Source: Thermococcus paralvinellae (lineage in GTDB: Archaea; Methanobacteriota_B; Thermococci; Thermococcales; Thermococcaceae). From it: a stretch of 64,000 bases of DNA. Shown piece after piece: positions 18,549 through 27,565 of this stretch. Location of the stretch: positions 372,001 through 436,000 of the forward strand of contig NZ_CP006965.1 in assembly GCF_000517445.1 (NCBI RefSeq), read 5' to 3'. The notes under the pieces are model-generated. The model worked only from the letters and a program-made list of their open reading frames with translations, did not search any database and had not been told where the DNA came from. Made by a program: the position numbers and the translations under genes. Numbering within the stretch: the stretch's first letter is position 1; each line of letters opens with the position of its first letter.

Positions 18549-20456
18549 ATGTTCTCTGTGTGCATGAGAGATTGCTATGACACTTGTTCACTTGTAAGTG
18601 AGATTAAAAACGGCAGACTATTTGTTAGAGGAAATCCCAAACACCCAATAACTCGAGGCTTTTTGTGTCCTAAAGGAGCTTTGCTGTCGAAGTGGTTCCA
18701 CAGCGAAGAGCGACTAAAGGTTCCTCTCATAAGAGAAGGCGAAAGGGGGGCAGGAAAATTCAGGGAAGCAAGCTGGGATGAGGCTATAAGTCTAGTTGCA
18801 GATAAGATTAAAGAAACAATCGAGAAGTATGGAAGCGAAAGCATATTAGTTTACAACTATGCTGGTGATAGGGGTGTTGTTAACTTCTACTTTCCAATGA
18901 GGCTCTTCCACTATTTGAATGCAAGCTTTTTGGACTATGGAATATGTGATAGAGCTGGACAAGAAGCTTTGAAAGATGTCTATGGAACAGCTGTGGGCTT
19001 AGACCCAGAAGAGCTGAAAAATCAAAACCTGATTGTTTATTGGGGAATAAATGCTTTTTGGACTAATCTTCACGGTTTCATGCTTGCCAAAAAGTATGGC
19101 TTAGAGATTTGGGCAGTTGATGTTGTAAGAACTGAGACTGCAAAAAGAAGCGACAAATTCTTCCAAATAAAACCCAATACTGATGTCCTCTTCGCGTTGG
19201 GAATTGGGAAGATTATAATCGAGAATGAGCTTTATGATGCAGATTTTGTTAGAGAAAATGTTTATGGATTTGATGAATTCAAGAATTATGTAAAAAAGAT
19301 TGACTTGGACTTTGTTAGCAAGGAAACTGGAGTTGAGAAAGAGCAAATTGAAGAGTTTGCTTTTGAATATGCAGAAAAAAGAGGGGTTATTCACATAGGT
19401 TACGGCTTCCAGCGTTCTTTGGCTGGAGGAGAAGCAGTCAGAGCTATCTCCCTTCTGCCAGCTTTAGTTGGTCATGAGTTTGGATTTATCTATGATATGA
19501 AAACTATTGACAAGAGCTATGCTGAAGGAACTTTTCTGAGAACTAAGCCTGCAAGAAGAATACCACAGATGAAGTTGGCGGAATATATTGAAAATGGGAA
19601 AATTAAGTTTCTCTATATTTATAATTCAAACCCCCTGGCTTCCCTCCCAAATCAGAATCACCTAAGGAAGGCATTAAAAGAGAGTGACATCTTTGTTGTT
19701 GTTCATGATATTTTCTTGACTGATACAGCTATCTTTGCTGATGTTGTTTTACCGGCAAATACTTTCTTTGAGCGCTTGGATATAGCAGATTCCTATTATC
19801 ACCGTTATGTTGCACTAAATGAGCCAGTTGCAAGGCTTTATGGAAAGAGCAATAGGGAAGTAACTGTAATGTTGGCGAAAGCTCTTGGAATTGATAATCC
19901 CTATCTTTATGAAACTGAGGAAGAGATTATTAGAAAAATTCTTAAGCAAAATGGTCTAAGCTGGGAAGAGCTTAAGAAGAAAGGGTTTCTTAAAGTGTCT
20001 GAAAAGCCGAGAAAATATCTCACTCCAAGCGGAAAGATTGAGTTCTACTCCCAGAGAGCAGTTAAGAGAGGGCTTTCACCCTTCCCAGAATACAAGCCAC
20101 TTAAAGGAGATTATCCTTTGCAGCTTCTTAGCCCAACATATAGAATGACAATAACGAGCCAATACCACAACACTTACGAGATTATAGACCCTCACTTGTA
20201 CATGAATCCTAAAGATGCTGAGGAAAGAGGAATTAAAAATGGTGATCTGGTAGAGGTTTACAACGAATATGGAAGAATAAAAACGACGGTCAAATTAACT
20301 GAAGACGTTCCAAAAGGCGTTGTTTTGCTATATAAAGCTTTTTGGATTTCAAAACTTGGATGGAACGTTAATATATTAACAACTGATAGAACTCTCGAAA
20401 AATACGCCAATGCTTCAGTATATCATTCCACTTGGGTGGAAGTGAGAAAAATCTAG
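18549..20456 (+). CDS. molybdopterin (Mo/W) oxidoreductase, formate dehydrogenase/DMSO-reductase family
   Basis: A 635-residue catalytic subunit of the Mo/W-bis-MGD family. Cysteines at about 5, 9, 13 and 40 bind a [4Fe-4S] cluster (VCMRDCYDTC, then FLCPKG). Cys133 in DYGICDRAGQEA is the likely metal ligand. The C-terminal molydopterin-binding barrel starts near LSPTYRMTITSQYHNTYE. No signal peptide is present, so it should be cytosolic. No electron-transfer partner is next to it. Substrate is unknown. The start is ambiguous between ATG 18543 and ATG 18549; the latter has GTGAT at the usual spacing. It overlaps or abuts GINS15 and may be transcribed from the same promoter. Confidence 0.88.
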   Translation: MFSVCMRDCYDTCSLVSEIKNGRLFVRGNPKHPITRGFLCPKGALLSKWFHSEERLKVPLIREGERGAGKFREASWDEAISLVADKIKETIEKYGSESILVYNYAGDRGVVNFYFPMRLFHYLNASFLDYGICDRAGQEALKDVYGTAVGLDPEELKNQNLIVYWGINAFWTNLHGFMLAKKYGLEIWAVDVVRTETAKRSDKFFQIKPNTDVLFALGIGKIIIENELYDADFVRENVYGFDEFKNYVKKIDLDFVSKETGVEKEQIEEFAFEYAEKRGVIHIGYGFQRSLAGGEAVRAISLLPALVGHEFGFIYDMKTIDKSYAEGTFLRTKPARRIPQMKLAEYIENGKIKFLYIYNSNPLASLPNQNHLRKALKESDIFVVVHDIFLTDTAIFADVVLPANTFFERLDIADSYYHRYVALNEPVARLYGKSNREVTVMLAKALGIDNPYLYETEEEIIRKILKQNGLSWEELKKKGFLKVSEKPRKYLTPSGKIEFYSQRAVKRGLSPFPEYKPLKGDYPLQLLSPTYRMTITSQYHNTYEIIDPHLYMNPKDAEERGIKNGDLVEVYNEYGRIKTTVKLTEDVPKGVVLLYKAFWISKLGWNVNILTTDRTLEKYANASVYHSTWVEVRKI

Positions 20457-20616
20457 GCAATATGAATGTTTTATTTTTTAAATTTCTGACAGTATTTTTC
20501 AGTTAGTCCTTTCAGACTGTCAACAATTTTAAATACTTTTTTAAACTAAAATCCAGAATCTTAAAAATTTTCTTTGGATATTCGACAATAATAAGAATAT
20601 TAGACAAACCAAAAAA

Positions 20617-20624
20617 TTTATATA
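20617..20624 (+). promoter_or_regulatory. TATA box for the peroxiredoxin gene
   Basis: TTTATATA preceded by CCAAAAAA (BRE-like) lies 48 bases before ATG 20672. The 215-base spacer upstream holds no gene. Confidence 0.6.
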
Positions 20625-20671
20625 TTCGAACCAAGTAGGTTATAATGAAAAAATAAACAAAGGTGATGGAA

Positions 20672-21322
20672 ATGGTAGTGATAGGTGAAAAGTTCCCAGA
20701 AGTTGAAGTTAAGACAACTCATGGAAAGATAAAGCTCCCAGACTACTTCACAGAGAAGGGCAAGTGGTTCATCCTCTTCAGCCACCCAGCAGACTTCACA
20801 CCAGTCTGTACAACAGAATTTTATGGAATGCAGATTAGATTGGATAAGTTCAGGGAACTTGGTGTTGAACCAATTGGCCTGAGTGTTGACCAGGTATTCA
20901 GTCACATCAAGTGGATGGAATGGATTAAGGACAAGTTGGGTGTTGAGATCGAGTTCCCAATAATAGCCGATGACAGAGGGGAGCTTGCAGAAAAGTTAGG
21001 CATGATTCCAGCTGGTTCAACAATTACAGCAAGAGCAGTCTTCATCGTTGACGACAAGGGAATCATAAGGGCAATTGTCTACTATCCAGCCGAAGTTGGA
21101 AGAGACTGGGATGAGATACTCAGATTAGTTAAGGCACTCAAGATAAGCACTGAGAAAGGTGTTGCATTGCCACACAAGTGGCCAAACAACGAGCTCATAG
21201 GTGACAAGGTCATTATTCCACCAGCTAGTACCATTGAGGAGAAGAAGCAGAGAGAAGAGGCCAAAGCTAAAGGCGAAATCGAGTGCTACGACTGGTGGTT
21301 CTGCTACAAGAAGCTTGAGTGA
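20672..21322 (+). CDS. peroxiredoxin (1-Cys/Prx6 type, 216 aa)
   Basis: A 216-residue peroxiredoxin that reduces H2O2 and alkyl hydroperoxides. The peroxidatic Cys46 is in [13 protein letters not shown]. Two further cysteines, 205 and 211, lie in the C-terminal [11 protein letters not shown]. Length and motifs match the structurally characterised P. horikoshii enzyme, which forms a decameric ring. ATG 20672 follows AGGTGATGGAA. The gene is monocistronic with its own TATA box and a T-rich terminator. Confidence 0.95.
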   Translation: MVVIGEKFPEVEVKTTHGKIKLPDYFTEKGKWFILFSHPADFTPVCTTEFYGMQIRLDKFRELGVEPIGLSVDQVFSHIKWMEWIKDKLGVEIEFPIIADDRGELAEKLGMIPAGSTITARAVFIVDDKGIIRAIVYYPAEVGRDWDEILRLVKALKISTEKGVALPHKWPNNELIGDKVIIPPASTIEEKKQREEAKAKGEIECYDWWFCYKKLE

Positions 21323-21345
21323 TTTCTTCCTTTGTTCCTTTATTA
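21323..21345 (+). terminator. T-rich terminator after peroxiredoxin
   Basis: Pyrimidine-rich TTTCTTCCTTTGTTCCTTTA follows the stop codon at 21322. Confidence 0.45.
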
Positions 21346-21388
21346 TTCCCTATCTTAGAAGTTTCTGATAGGTATCTAATTCAAAGAG

Positions 21389-21742
21389 CTAAAGAATAAA
21401 AGTATAAGTTCCTATGAGAATTTGGAGTATTATAAGGAGAATGGCAATTATTGCCAAGTATTGATGTTGTTTTCTTGATATTTTCCTCATTAGGAATGCC
21501 TTCCCGCTTAGAGCAGTAAAGAGAACATAAAAATAGATTAGGATGCCAACTTTCCCATGTGTGGAGGAAACCCCTCCAGTAATATGGATCATATATATTA
21601 TTGCTACTGTCGTTAATCCAACCGCGATAAAGATAAAGTAATGGTGCATTCTGATAGTGTGCTTCTTGGCATAGTATACTCCATTGAGAAAGCTTAGAAA
21701 AGCTAAAATTTGGAGTATTGCGTGTATTTGATATGGTTCCAT
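21389..21742 (-). CDS. small multi-histidine four-helix membrane protein (b-type cytochrome-like)
   Basis: A 117-residue protein with four predicted membrane helices (about 5-23, 34-53, 63-83, 94-115). Histidines near the membrane faces (IHAIL, RMHHYF, MIHITGG, STHGKVG, RKQHQYL) give several His pairs at a spacing suited to heme coordination, as in cytochrome b561/DUF420-type proteins. No close family can be named with certainty. It lies nine bases after the DOMON lipoprotein gene on the same strand, so the two form an operon resembling the DOMON/b561 pairs of other organisms. Confidence 0.62.
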   Translation of the reverse strand: MEPYQIHAILQILAFLSFLNGVYYAKKHTIRMHHYFIFIAVGLTTVAIIYMIHITGGVSSTHGKVGILIYFYVLFTALSGKAFLMRKISRKQHQYLAIIAILLIILQILIGTYTFIL

Positions 21743-21751
21743 ATTTTCACC

Positions 21752-22375
21752 TCATGCTTTATCAAGAGTGAGTTCCCCACTCCCCCGTATTATGTTGTGT
21801 TTTTGTGTAAATTCATCACTATCAGCTAAAGCAAAGATAAATTTAACTTTTTGACTGGGAATGAGAGATTTATCGTAGTGATCTCCAGTATCAAGCCTCC
21901 TTTTGAACTCTATAACAGTATACTCGTCCTCTTCTTTTCCAGCATATTCCAAGATGTCATTTGTTCCACCGAGCTCCTCATCTGGTGGATGTGGCCCATA
22001 AGTTCCAGTTGAATATGCATCAATTACGATAACTTGTCCGTTTTTAACCCATCCAAAGATTATATCTGCGTCTTTCATTGCATTGCTGGGCTCAAAGCCT
22101 ATTGCCACCCATCCAGTCGTCTGACCTTTGAGAGCCATATAGAGGTATTCACCATCGTTTCTCCAGTACACGATGAACTTCCCTCCAGCGAGGGACTGTT
22201 TGTGGGGGTATTCATTTGGACTTATTACCCCATCTGCTTTCCATTCTCTCAAATGAGATAAAGTAGCTGGGTTTGTTTCTGCTGTTGTAGTTGAACCTTG
22301 TTTTCCTTCAATGCAACCGCTTAGTAAAAGTATAGAAACAACAAGCCACAAAATCAGTAATGTTTGGCTTTTCAT
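21752..22375 (-). CDS. DOMON-domain lipoprotein (probable b-type heme or sugar-binding)
   Basis: A 207-residue exported protein. Residues 1-21 are a lipoprotein-type signal ending in LLLSGC, followed by a short linker. Residues about 45-205 form a DOMON beta-sandwich with the family pattern WKADGVISPNEYPHK, TTGWVAIGFEPSNAMKDADI and a C-terminal KHNIIRGSGELTL. Met100 and His193 correspond in position to the axial heme ligands of DOMON cytochromes such as the cellobiose dehydrogenase heme domain. It is co-transcribed with the multi-His membrane protein downstream, suggesting electron transfer across or at the membrane surface. Confidence 0.82.
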   Translation of the reverse strand: MKSQTLLILWLVVSILLLSGCIEGKQGSTTTAETNPATLSHLREWKADGVISPNEYPHKQSLAGGKFIVYWRNDGEYLYMALKGQTTGWVAIGFEPSNAMKDADIIFGWVKNGQVIVIDAYSTGTYGPHPPDEELGGTNDILEYAGKEEDEYTVIEFKRRLDTGDHYDKSLIPSQKVKFIFALADSDEFTQKHNIIRGSGELTLDKA

Positions 22376-22424
22376 ATCAAATCCCTCTATGTAAACACAT
22401 GTAAGTGAGAATGTAAAAGAAAGA

Positions 22425-22949
22425 TCAGAAATTGAAGTTTATATCCTTCATAAGCTGGTCGTAGAATTCTTCTTTATAAATTTCTGGATAGCGCATTATG
22501 TATTCATACTGTTTTTTAAGGATATTGTAGTGATTTCTTTCCATATTTGCAAGTATTTCGAGTAGGAGTTTGGTTTTCTCGGTGGCGGCATATCTGGCAA
22601 GCTCTCTATAGAGTTTCTCACTAACAAGTTCGGCCTGCATAGCAATTTCATAAACTTTGTCAATATCTAACTCTGGCTTTTTAATAACTTCACCCATTTT
22701 TTCTGCTATAACTCTAAATTCGCTCATAGTTTCAATCTCAACCTTTTTTGGTTCTGTTTCCTCACTTTTTAGCTTTTCACTAATTTTTTCAATTATTTCA
22801 CGGTGTTTATCCTCCTCTTTCGCTAAAAAGAGAAGTTCATCTCTTATAATATCGCTTTTCACAATGGAGGCGAGCTTCTCATAAGCCTCCTTAGCCTTAA
22901 TCTCGGAGTTTATAGCTATTTCAAAAACTTCTTTGTCTGTAATTTCCAT
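22425..22949 (-). CDS. ferritin-like (rubrerythrin-related) four-helix protein
   Basis: A 174-residue protein of the ferritin-like superfamily. Two E(6-7)Y...ExxH half-sites are visible: EIKAKEAYEKLA with EEDKHREII, and ELVSEKLYREL with ERNHYNIL. Together these give the carboxylate/histidine set of a di-iron centre. There is no rubredoxin-type C-terminal domain. Related proteins act in iron handling or peroxide reduction, but the substrate here is unknown. ATG 22949 follows GGTGACATCT; a GTG at 22961 is less likely. It is divergent from the 2-oxoacid oxidoreductase operon. Confidence 0.75.
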   Translation of the reverse strand: MEITDKEVFEIAINSEIKAKEAYEKLASIVKSDIIRDELLFLAKEEDKHREIIEKISEKLKSEETEPKKVEIETMSEFRVIAEKMGEVIKKPELDIDKVYEIAMQAELVSEKLYRELARYAATEKTKLLLEILANMERNHYNILKKQYEYIMRYPEIYKEEFYDQLMKDINFNF

Positions 22950-23245
22950 AGATGTCACCATATTTAGTTTTTACATTAGTATTATTAACATTTTCTGAAC
23001 AGATTTGAACAGAACTTTTATTTATTGGATTATAGAAATTTTAACCTGGAATATTCTAAAAGAAAAATCAACTATGTAACTAGCGACTATGGTGTCTAAC
23101 TTTGAAGCTTTTGTAATTTGATAGTTCTATTTTTAAGTAACATATTTGACTAACATCCCTCAGGTTGATAAAATAGGAATATAATTGTGTATTATAGAAA
23201 AAACTTATTATAACGAAAATCAAACCCATTTGAGAGGGATTTGAT
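22950..23245 (+). promoter_or_regulatory. divergent promoter region with palindrome over the predicted start site
   Basis: The 296-base spacer holds no gene. A TATA box TTATTATA is at 23206-23213, 33-40 bases before ATG 23246. An imperfect inverted repeat, ATCAAACCC (23219-23227) and GGGATTTGAT (23236-23245), covers the predicted transcription start and the ribosome binding site of the oxidoreductase gene. It could be a repressor operator or a hairpin hiding the ribosome binding site. Confidence 0.45.
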
Positions 23246-24957
23246 ATGGCAAAGTTTACAGAAGATGTTTCTATTGTTTTGGGTGGTGCAGCTGGACAAG
23301 GAATACAGACTGTTGAAGAAATTCTTACAAGGGTCTTAAAGATCTCTGGTTACGACGTCTATGCGAACAAAGAATACATGTCTAGGGTAAGGGGAGGAAT
23401 AAACACAACAGAGATCAGGGTTTCATCAAAAAGGGTCAGAGCATTTGTCAGAAAAATAGACATCTTAATACCCTTTAAGCGTGGAGTTTTGCCTTGGGTT
23501 AAAAAAAAATCTCAGAAAATACAGTTGTTCTTGGTGAGAGGGAAAACGTTGAAGATGAATTTTTAGAAAAAGTGAACTTTATTGAGATTCCATTGAGCAG
23601 AATGGCTAAAGAAGTTGGAAGTCCCCTCTATCTAAATACAGTTGCTGCGGGAGTAATAGCAGGCCTTTTCTACGCTGATATTGAAGTTTTGGAGGAATAT
23701 TTAAGGAAAAGATTTGCGAGTAAGGGCGAAAAAGTTGTTGATAGAAATATTGAAGCGGCTATAAAGGGATATAAGTTGGGTAGGACGCTATGTGAAGAAG
23801 GTATAGTAGGAGTTGAAGTGTCTAGAGATAGGAGTGTTAAGGATGAGATCCTCCTCAGCGGAACTGAGGCAGTCGCTTTAGGAGCTTTAGCTGGAGGAAT
23901 GAATTTCCTCAGCTTTTACCCTATGTCTCCTTCAACGGGAGTTGCCGTCTTCTTAGCCCAACATGCAGAAGACTTTGAAATAATCGTTGAACAGGTGGAA
24001 GATGAAATTTCTGCTATAAACATGGCTTTAGGAGCATGGTTTGCTGGAGCAAGGGCTATGGTGACAACATCTGGCGGTGGCTTTGCTTTAATGACAGAGG
24101 CAATCAGCTTGGCGGGAATGGCTGAGAATCCAGTAGTTATTCACCTCGCTCAAAGACCTAGCCCTGCAACTGGTTTGCCAACGAGAACAATGCAGGGTGA
24201 CCTAAATCTGGCTTTGCATGCAGGTCATGGTGAATTCCCAAGGATTATTTTAGCGCCAGGCAGTATTGAAGAGGCATTCTACCTTACAGCGGAGGCATTC
24301 AACTTAGCTGACAAGTATCAAGTTCCCGTTATAGTAATGACTGATGAGTATCTCGTGGACACTTACTACAATATCCCAGACATTGAGCTGGACAGGATTA
24401 AGGTGGAAAAATACATAGTTGAAGCAGAAGAAGATTACAAAAGGTACAAACTCACAGAAGATGGTATTTCTCCAAGAGCTATTCCGGGATATGGAAAAGG
24501 CATAATAGTTGCTAATGGAAATGAGCATGATGAATATGGAGATATAACTGAAGATGGAGAGCTTTCAAGGTTAATGCAGGAGAAGAGAGCTATAAAGAAG
24601 CTTGAGACCATAAAGAAGAATGCAAAGCTGCCAAAACTTGTTGGTGATAAAAATGCCAAATATCTTGTAATCGGCTGGGGGTCAACGTATTATGTAATAA
24701 AGGACGCACTTGAACAGCTTAATAGAGATGACGTAGCGTTTCTGCACTTCTCATGGGTGTATCCTCTTAGAGATGACATCAAGGAATTATTTGATGGAAA
24801 AGTCCTCATTGACATTGAAGGCAATGTAACAGCACAGTTCGCGCAGCTCTTAAAGAAAGAGATTGGTGTTAATGTGAGTTATAAAATCCTCAAGTATGAT
24901 GGAAGGCCGTTTTCTGTTGAGGAAATTCTTGATGCCCTTAAGGAGGTGTTAGAATGA
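23246..24957 (+). pseudogene. 2-oxoacid:ferredoxin oxidoreductase, fused gamma-alpha subunit, frameshifted at an A9 run
   Basis: The gene should encode about 570 residues: a gamma domain (VLGGAAGQGIQTVEEIL) followed by an alpha domain with FYPMSPSTG and the VEDEISAINMALGA segment. It catalyses ferredoxin-dependent oxidative decarboxylation of 2-oxoacids with the beta subunit downstream. The reading frame breaks at a run of nine A (23501-23509). Upstream the frame reads GVLPWVKKK and continues to a stop at 23566. The frame one base back reads ISENTVVLGERENVEDEF and runs on without a stop into the alpha domain. One extra A (or loss of two) would restore a single ORF. Sequencing error, true mutation, or expression by polymerase or ribosome slippage are all possible. 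Confidence 0.85.
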
Positions 24958-25829
24958 ATTTAAATCCTAAGATTTTTGAGTCCAAAAGACCTGGAAGTCA
25001 AGACGTTGCATGGTGTCCTGGCTGTGGAAACTTTGGGATTAGGAATATTTTGATGAATGCTCTCGCTGAACTTGGTTTAACTCCTCAAGAAGTCGTCATT
25101 ATTAGTGGGATTGGTCAAGCTGCCAAAATGCCTCACTATATCAATGTTCATGGTTATCACACACTCCACGGAAGAGCAATTCCAATAGCAACTGCTGTCA
25201 AAGCTTCTAATCCTGAGCTTACTGTCATAGCTGAGGGTGGAGACGGAGATATGTATGCCGAGGGTGGGAATCATCTGCTTCATGCAATAAGGAGGAACCC
25301 GGACATAACAGTTCTCATTCATGATAACCAGATTTACGGTTTGACGAAGGGACAAGCATCTCCAACAACGATGCTTGGAATGAAGACGCCCACACAGCCA
25401 TGGGGTGTCTTTGAAGAACCTTTCAATCCTATTGCTCTTGCCATAGCTCTTAATGCCTCATTTGTTGCGAGAACATTCATGGGCTATTTTAAGGAAAGCG
25501 TGGAAATCATAAAGAAGGCCATTCGGCACAAGGGTCTTGCCATAGTTGATATACTCCACCCCTGTGTGAGCTTCAATAAAGTAAACACTTATCAGTGGTA
25601 TCGCGAGCATACATACTGGATGGAAGACCATGACCCATACAATAGAGAGGATGCTTTTAAGAGGGCTATTGAAAGTGACCCCTTACCATTAGGAATCTTC
25701 TACATAAATGAAAGACCTACATTTGAAGAAATGTCTCCTGCATATAAGAGAAATAAAATGCCGCTGTGGAAGAGAGAGCCTAAGATCGAGGAGATAAAAA
25801 AGATTTTAGATTCAAAGAGGAGGTTTTGA
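24954..25829 (+). CDS. 2-oxoacid:ferredoxin oxidoreductase beta subunit
   Basis: A 291-residue thiamine-diphosphate-binding beta subunit. WCPGCGNFGI contributes two cluster cysteines, the TPP motif runs EGGDGDMYAEGGNHLLH, and a third cysteine lies in LHPCVSFN. It pairs with the fused gamma-alpha chain whose stop codon it overlaps (ATGA). This two-subunit form differs from the four-subunit POR/VOR/IOR-type enzymes common in Thermococcales and has no separate 8Fe ferredoxin-like delta subunit nearby. The 2-oxoacid used cannot be read from the sequence. Confidence 0.92.
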   Translation: MNLNPKIFESKRPGSQDVAWCPGCGNFGIRNILMNALAELGLTPQEVVIISGIGQAAKMPHYINVHGYHTLHGRAIPIATAVKASNPELTVIAEGGDGDMYAEGGNHLLHAIRRNPDITVLIHDNQIYGLTKGQASPTTMLGMKTPTQPWGVFEEPFNPIALAIALNASFVARTFMGYFKESVEIIKKAIRHKGLAIVDILHPCVSFNKVNTYQWYREHTYWMEDHDPYNREDAFKRAIESDPLPLGIFYINERPTFEEMSPAYKRNKMPLWKREPKIEEIKKILDSKRRF

Positions 25830-25830
25830 A

Positions 25831-26283
25831 ATGGTGAAACTTGGAGATACTGCACCAGACTTCAGTTTAAAAGACCAAAATGGGGAGGAATTTAGGCTAT
25901 CAGATTATAGAGGAAAAAAGGTTCTGCTCTCTTTCCATCCCCTTGCATGGACGGGTATTTGTGCCCAGCAAATGAAAGATTTGGAAGCAAATTATGGGCG
26001 TTTTGAGGAGTTAAATACAATTCCAGTAGGAATAAGCGTGGATTCAGTTCCATGCAAGAAGGCGTGGGCAGAATACTTGGGACTAAAGAAGTTGAAAATT
26101 TTAGCAGACTTCTGGCCTCATGGAGAAGTTGCAAGGCTCTATGGTGTCTTCAGAGAAAACAATGGTTTCTCTGAGAGAGCAAATATCATAGTAAATGAAG
26201 AGGGGAAGATAATATTCATTAAAGTGTACCCCATTAGAGAATTGCCAGATGTTGAAGAACTATTGGAGTTCCTTGAGGAATGA
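25831..26283 (+). CDS. peroxiredoxin (AhpC/TSA-type, thioredoxin fold)
   Basis: A 150-residue thioredoxin-fold peroxiredoxin. The peroxidatic cysteine is in FHPLAWTGICAQQM, with the conserved upstream Thr and a second cysteine in SVDSVPCKKAWA; the family start LGDTAPDFSLKDQNG is intact. It begins two bases after the oxidoreductase beta subunit with GAGGAGG as ribosome binding site, so it is in the same transcript. It probably protects the oxygen-sensitive oxidoreductase or removes peroxide formed by it. It is distinct from the longer peroxiredoxin at 20672. Confidence 0.9.
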   Translation: MVKLGDTAPDFSLKDQNGEEFRLSDYRGKKVLLSFHPLAWTGICAQQMKDLEANYGRFEELNTIPVGISVDSVPCKKAWAEYLGLKKLKILADFWPHGEVARLYGVFRENNGFSERANIIVNEEGKIIFIKVYPIRELPDVEELLEFLEE

Positions 26284-26332
26284 TATCTTTTATTAATCCC
26301 TGGGAATATAATGTTAAATTGAGGTGAATCAA

Positions 26333-27565
26333 ATGCCAAGGGTTTGGATTGAAAAAATTCTTGATGAGCCGGAACTTTATCTGCTGAGGATTGACGACGA
26401 CCAAATAAAATACTTTGAAGCAACTTGGGGAATTCCAGAAGGAATAACTTATAATGCTTACCTTCTAAAGCTAGATGGCGCTGTTGTGCTTTTTGATGCT
26501 TGGAAAAAGAACTATGCTAAAGAGTTTATAGAGGCACTCTCAAAGCTTGTTGATCCTGAAGAGATAACACACATAATAGTTCATCACACTGAGCCTGACC
26601 ACAGTGGCTCTCTTCCTAAAGTCCTCGAACTCAATGGCTATAAAGCTCAGCTTATAGGGACAAGCTTTGCAAAGAGGCTTCTTGAGGCTTTTTACGGATC
26701 AAAAGCTGTTGAAAACTTCTATACAATTAAAGACGGCGAAGAAATGAAAATAGGTGGAAAAACCTTCCGCTTTATCACAGTTCCATGGCTCCATTGGCCC
26801 GATACAATGATTACATATATAGTTGAGCATGGCTTGATGTTTAGCTGTGATGCTGGTGGTGGCTATTCCATCCCAAAGGGTATAGATGACAGCAATGAGG
26901 AAATTGTTCAAAATTATCTTCCTTACGTTACAAAGTACATAGTCACTGTCATTGGCCATTATCACAAGTACATTATCCAAAACATAGAGAAGCTTAAGAA
27001 GCTTGGAATAATCGAAGAAACGAAAATGATCTTACCTGGGCATGGTCTTATATGGAGGAAGAACCCAAAAAGAATTTTTGAATACTATGAAGCTGTTGGG
27101 GCTGGAATTCCAAAGAAAGGCAAAATTCTTGTAATTTATGACTCAATGTATGGCTTTGTTGAGAAAACTATCGAAATAGCCCTCGATGAGTTGAAAAAGC
27201 ATGGCTATAATCCAGTTGTATATAAGTTTACTGATAAAGAAGCTCCGGCAGTCAGTGATATTCTTGGTGAGGTTCCAGATAGTGAAGCACTTATAATTGG
27301 AGCATCAACATATGAAGCAAACATCCATCCAAGAGTCCGCTATGTCCTCTATGAGATAGTTGATAAGGCAAACTACGAGAAGCCTGTCCTAGTCCTTGGT
27401 GCATATGGCTGGGGAGGTGTCGCTGGGAGAGAAATTGAGACAATGATAATGAGGAGCAAGTTTGACCATGTTGATACAATTGAAGCTAAAGGAAGGGCAA
27501 CTAAGGAAGATGAAGAGAAGATTAGAGAGGGAGTTAGAAAGCTCTTAGAGAGGCTGAATAAATGA
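26333..27565 (+). CDS. fprA: flavodiiron protein (FprA-type oxygen/NO reductase)
   Basis: A 410-residue flavodiiron protein. The N-terminal metallo-beta-lactamase-like domain (1-250) carries the di-iron ligands [23 protein letters not shown] and GHG. The C-terminal flavodoxin domain starts [15 protein letters not shown] and binds FMN. It reduces O2 (or NO) to water using electrons from rubredoxin. ATG 26333 follows GAGGTGA. The NROR gene overlaps its stop codon, an arrangement that directly couples NAD(P)H, rubredoxin and this terminal oxidase. Confidence 0.94.
   Translation: MPRVWIEKILDEPELYLLRIDDDQIKYFEATWGIPEGITYNAYLLKLDGAVVLFDAWKKNYAKEFIEALSKLVDPEEITHIIVHHTEPDHSGSLPKVLELNGYKAQLIGTSFAKRLLEAFYGSKAVENFYTIKDGEEMKIGGKTFRFITVPWLHWPDTMITYIVEHGLMFSCDAGGGYSIPKGIDDSNEEIVQNYLPYVTKYIVTVIGHYHKYIIQNIEKLKKLGIIEETKMILPGHGLIWRKNPKRIFEYYEAVGAGIPKKGKILVIYDSMYGFVEKTIEIALDELKKHGYNPVVYKFTDKEAPAVSDILGEVPDSEALIIGASTYEANIHPRVRYVLYEIVDKANYEKPVLVLGAYGWGGVAGREIETMIMRSKFDHVDTIEAKGRATKEDEEKIREGVRKLLERLNK

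Noticed and set aside
20624-20634. TTCGAACC resembling the T-arm of a tRNA on the minus strand
   Set aside because: No acceptor, anticodon or D-arm pairing can be found around it and the flanking sequence is very AT-rich promoter DNA.
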